Shown here: positions 6,590 through 11,489 of the stretch, piece after piece | How the letters are laid out: the number at the start of each line of letters is the position of its first letter | How positions within the stretch are numbered: position 1 is the first letter of the stretch | Source of the DNA: SZAS-79 sp038329645 | Lineage (GTDB): Bacteria > Pseudomonadota > Gammaproteobacteria > Burkholderiales > SG8-39 | NCBI GenBank assembly: GCA_038329645.1 | Contig: JBBQNG010000142.1 | Coordinates: forward strand, 1-11,489 | Length of the DNA stretch: 11,489 bases | Reading direction: 5' to 3' | Position numbers and translations under genes: made by a program | Notes under the pieces: generated by a model | What the model was told of the DNA's origin: nothing | Seen by the model: the letters and a program-made list of their open reading frames with translations, nothing else | Databases searched by the model: none

Positions 6590-7027
6590 TTACCCCAACC
6601 CCGCAGACTGGCCGGGGCGGTCCCCGGCCCGCCGGGTCACCGCCTGGCGGAGCGCCGGCAGGAAGATCCTTTCGTAATCGTTGGTGCCGAAGACGCTCCA
6701 GGCCACCTTGCCGTTGACCAGCAGGATGAAGCGGGGCACGCCGCGGGAAGGGCCGAGCTGCCGCCCGAGCCATTTCAGCTCGTCCGGATAGTGCCGCTCG
6801 AGGATCGGCTGGCGCAGGGTTTCGCCTTTCACTTCGTAGTAGCGCACTGCCCGGCCTTGGGGCGAAGACAACAGCTCCTCCTTCAGCTCGCCTTTGGCGC
6901 GCGCTTCCCAGTGCTGGCAATAAGGACAGTCGTTGGTGCCCAGGTAGACCACCGCAATGTCGTCGGCCGCGCAAGCCGGGCCCAGCCACGCGAGCAGGGC
7001 AACGAGGGCAAACAGCCGAATCAGCAT
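6590..7027 (-). CDS. Periplasmic thioredoxin-fold protein with CPYC centre (145 aa)
   Basis: This is a small exported thiol-disulfide protein. Residues 1-20 form a signal peptide (MLIRLFALVALLAWLGPACA, cleavage near A20). The mature chain starts with the beta strand DIAVVYLGTNDC and carries the redox pair C34-P-Y-C37. The loop GVPRFILL, with P98 as the probable cis-proline, and the strand VNGKVAW follow; this order is that of a thioredoxin fold. CPYC is more common in glutaredoxins than in thioredoxins (CGPC) or DsbA (CPHC). Its likely role is to reduce or oxidise thiols in the periplasm, partner unknown. Its ATG overlaps the last seven bases of the UPF0280 gene, with no clear Shine-Dalgarno, so the two are probably translationally coupled. 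I do not recognise a named family. Confidence 0.8.
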   Translation of the reverse strand: MLIRLFALVALLAWLGPACAADDIAVVYLGTNDCPYCQHWEARAKGELKEELLSSPQGRAVRYYEVKGETLRQPILERHYPDELKWLGRQLGPSRGVPRFILLVNGKVAWSVFGTNDYERIFLPALRQAVTRRAGDRPGQSAGLG

Positions 7028-7881
7028 CGGGCACGCAATTCCGTGATGGGGGAGGCCTGCACTGTACGCCAGCGGCCGTTCAGCGACAGGTACGCAGCCT
7101 CGATCAGCCCCCGCGAGCGAATCGCGAGCGCGGCGGCCCGCCCGGCTTCAAGCGCCGTGTCCACGGCGTCGGCGGGCAGCGCTCCCACGCCCACCGTGAC
7201 CAGCCTCGCCCCAAGATCGCTGTCCTCCTTGACCTCGCGCGCCGGCAGCCGGCAGATTGCGGGGTGGTCCACGTTGACGGCGTTTCCAATCATCGTCGCG
7301 GCGGCGTCAGCTGCCGCAGCGTTGCCGGCCAGCACTGTCACCGCGTCGGCAATCCCGAACGATTGCGACCGGCCGCGCCAGCCCGAAGTCGCGATGCCGC
7401 GGACTGGATCGGAAGGGTAGACCTTCAGTTCGCCGTCCAGCGTCGGTACTTCGGGGCTGGCCGCAATTCCGACATCGAACGTTTCGTACCCCCCGAGATG
7501 GAGCGCGATGTCGCCGCCGTCGTTCACGTACACCTTCACAATCTCGCGGCCGGCCAGCAGCGCTTGCAGCAACTCGTCCGCTACCGCTCCGGCGACCGCC
7601 GCCATGGGCGTGACGAAAATATCGCGGTATGGCCATACGGCTGCGACCATGCGCTTCGCGATTGGGCCCCGGACCAATGGATAGGCGGCCCCGACAGGAG
7701 CGCGCAGGACTTCAAGTTCGCCCGCGAGCGAAGCGAGGATGTCACTGAAACGCGCCACAGCTTGCGCGTAGGCGGCCTCGACCTCTTCGCGTTCGCCCCA
7801 GGCCTCGACGATGCAGTCGATCGGGCCGTGCTTCAGGTGCATGCGGCCGTCGGGGAATCGGGCGTGTACCGGATCGATCAT
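7021..7881 (-). CDS. UPF0280 family protein, ApbE-like (286 aa)
   Basis: This belongs to the UPF0280 family, whose function is unassigned and which is distantly related to ApbE (FAD:protein FMN transferase). Recognisable blocks are VNDGGDIALHL (119-129), GIATSGWRGRSQSFGIADAVTVLA (162-185) and ADAAATMIGNAV (191-202). These mirror three ApbE signatures: the GGD loop, the ATSG flavin/nucleotide loop, and the A-D-A-x-A-T segment where ApbE has its metal- and flavin-contacting residues. No signal peptide is visible, so it is probably cytoplasmic, unlike ApbE itself, which is exported. I chose ATG 7881 (MIDPVHARF) because it gives the family length; an open extension to 8001 lies in the divergent intergenic region and runs into the kinase gene. 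A GCGAGA lies upstream, a weak ribosome site. It is first in the operon. A role in flavin or redox chemistry is inference. Confidence 0.8.
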   Translation of the reverse strand: MIDPVHARFPDGRMHLKHGPIDCIVEAWGEREEVEAAYAQAVARFSDILASLAGELEVLRAPVGAAYPLVRGPIAKRMVAAVWPYRDIFVTPMAAVAGAVADELLQALLAGREIVKVYVNDGGDIALHLGGYETFDVGIAASPEVPTLDGELKVYPSDPVRGIATSGWRGRSQSFGIADAVTVLAGNAAAADAAATMIGNAVNVDHPAICRLPAREVKEDSDLGARLVTVGVGALPADAVDTALEAGRAAALAIRSRGLIEAAYLSLNGRWRTVQASPITELRARC

Positions 7882-7934
7882 GGTCTCGCTACTGTAGTGC
7901 CGCGAACCCGCAGGATCAAGCCGGGACGGGGACG
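7882..7934. promoter_or_regulatory. Divergent intergenic region between UPF0280/liv operon and kinase gene
   Basis: Only about 50 bases (about 90 if the kinase starts at GTG 7971) separate two divergent units, so both promoters should lie here or inside the coding sequences. I see no convincing -35/-10 pair on either strand. A small near-palindrome, CTACTGTAG (7889-7897), is the only symmetric element. This is named as a likely control region by position, not by a recognised site. Confidence 0.35.
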
Positions 7935-11201
<3,267 letters not shown>

Positions 11202-11219
11202 ACAAAAGGGGGGAGGTTC

Positions 11220-11489
11220 GTGGCAAACAGAGATGATGCGGCCGCGCCGCCGGTGGAAATCCTGCTGGTGGAAGACAACCCGGGCGATGTGCGCCTGACC
11301 AAGGAAGCGCTGCGCGAAGGCAAGGTCTACAACAACCTGCACTGGGCGAAGGACGGCGTGGAGGCGCTTGAATTCCTGCGTCGAGAGGGCAAGCACGCCG
11401 CCGCGCCGCGCCCCGACATCATCCTGCTCGACCTCAACCTGCCGAAGAAGGACGGGCGCGAAGTGCTCTCGTCGATCAAGAACGACGAC
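11220..11489 (+). CDS. CheY/Rcp1-like response regulator, 3' end beyond window
   Basis: This is a single-domain receiver, the probable phosphoacceptor of the kinase 18 bases upstream. From GTG 11220 the frame reads MANRDDAAAPPVEILLVEDNPGDVRLTKEALREG, then IILLDLNLPKKDGREVL, and is still open at the last base (90 codons seen). E18 and D19 form the acidic pocket, D71 is the probable phosphorylation site, and LPKKDG is the usual beta3-alpha3 loop of Rcp1-type receivers. The complete protein should be about 140-150 residues. The missing part holds the conserved T/S and K. The start is supported by GGGGGGAGG (11208-11216), although it is close to the GTG. No DNA-binding domain is seen, so output is probably by protein contact or phosphorelay. 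Co-transcription with the kinase is likely. Confidence 0.9.
   Translation, partial: MANRDDAAAPPVEILLVEDNPGDVRLTKEALREGKVYNNLHWAKDGVEALEFLRREGKHAAAPRPDIILLDLNLPKKDGREVLSSIKNDD

Overview
The window reads as a piece of a GC-rich proteobacterial chromosome. The liv-type transporter, the UPF0280 protein, the large hybrid kinase-type sensor and the IS3-family elements together suggest a betaproteobacterium, although no marker gene fixes the taxonomy. There are two parts. Bases 1 to about 1870 are a mobile-element scrapyard with one lower-GC cargo gene. From about 1941 to the end is ordinary, densely packed, GC-rich chromosome.

Bases 1-67 hold the tail of a broken IS3-family transposase. A gene for an unrecognised secreted, cysteine-containing protein follows (80-922), with a strong ribosome binding site at the IS junction. 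Next is a second, different IS3-family element (975-1720): OrfA is intact, but OrfB is cut off just after the first catalytic aspartate, where a second copy of the element's terminal motif TGACCTGCC begins. Bases 1721-1940 hold no gene.

On the minus strand, six genes run from 7881 down to 1941 with overlaps or short gaps, as one probable operon. In transcription order they are a UPF0280 (ApbE-like) protein, a periplasmic thioredoxin-fold protein with a CPYC centre, a LivK-type binding protein, a fused LivH-LivM permease, LivG and LivF. The four transport genes make a complete HAAT-family (branched-chain amino acid or amide type) ABC importer. A perfect 19-bp inverted repeat followed by a T6 run sits between the binding-protein gene and the permease gene and abuts the permease start codon, which has no visible Shine-Dalgarno. 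This is the most striking non-coding feature.

On the plus strand, diverging from the operon across a gap of about 50 bases, is a 1088-residue membrane sensor histidine kinase (CHASE, PAS, PAS, GAF, HisKA, HATPase). A single-domain CheY/Rcp1-like response regulator follows 18 bases later and runs off the window end. The divergent layout allows, but does not prove, that the two-component pair responds to something linked with the transporter operon.

No wholly new system is proven here. The best candidates for follow-up are the linkage of a UPF0280/ApbE-like protein and a periplasmic thioredoxin-like protein to a liv transporter, the hairpin inside that operon, and the orphan secreted protein between IS remnants.
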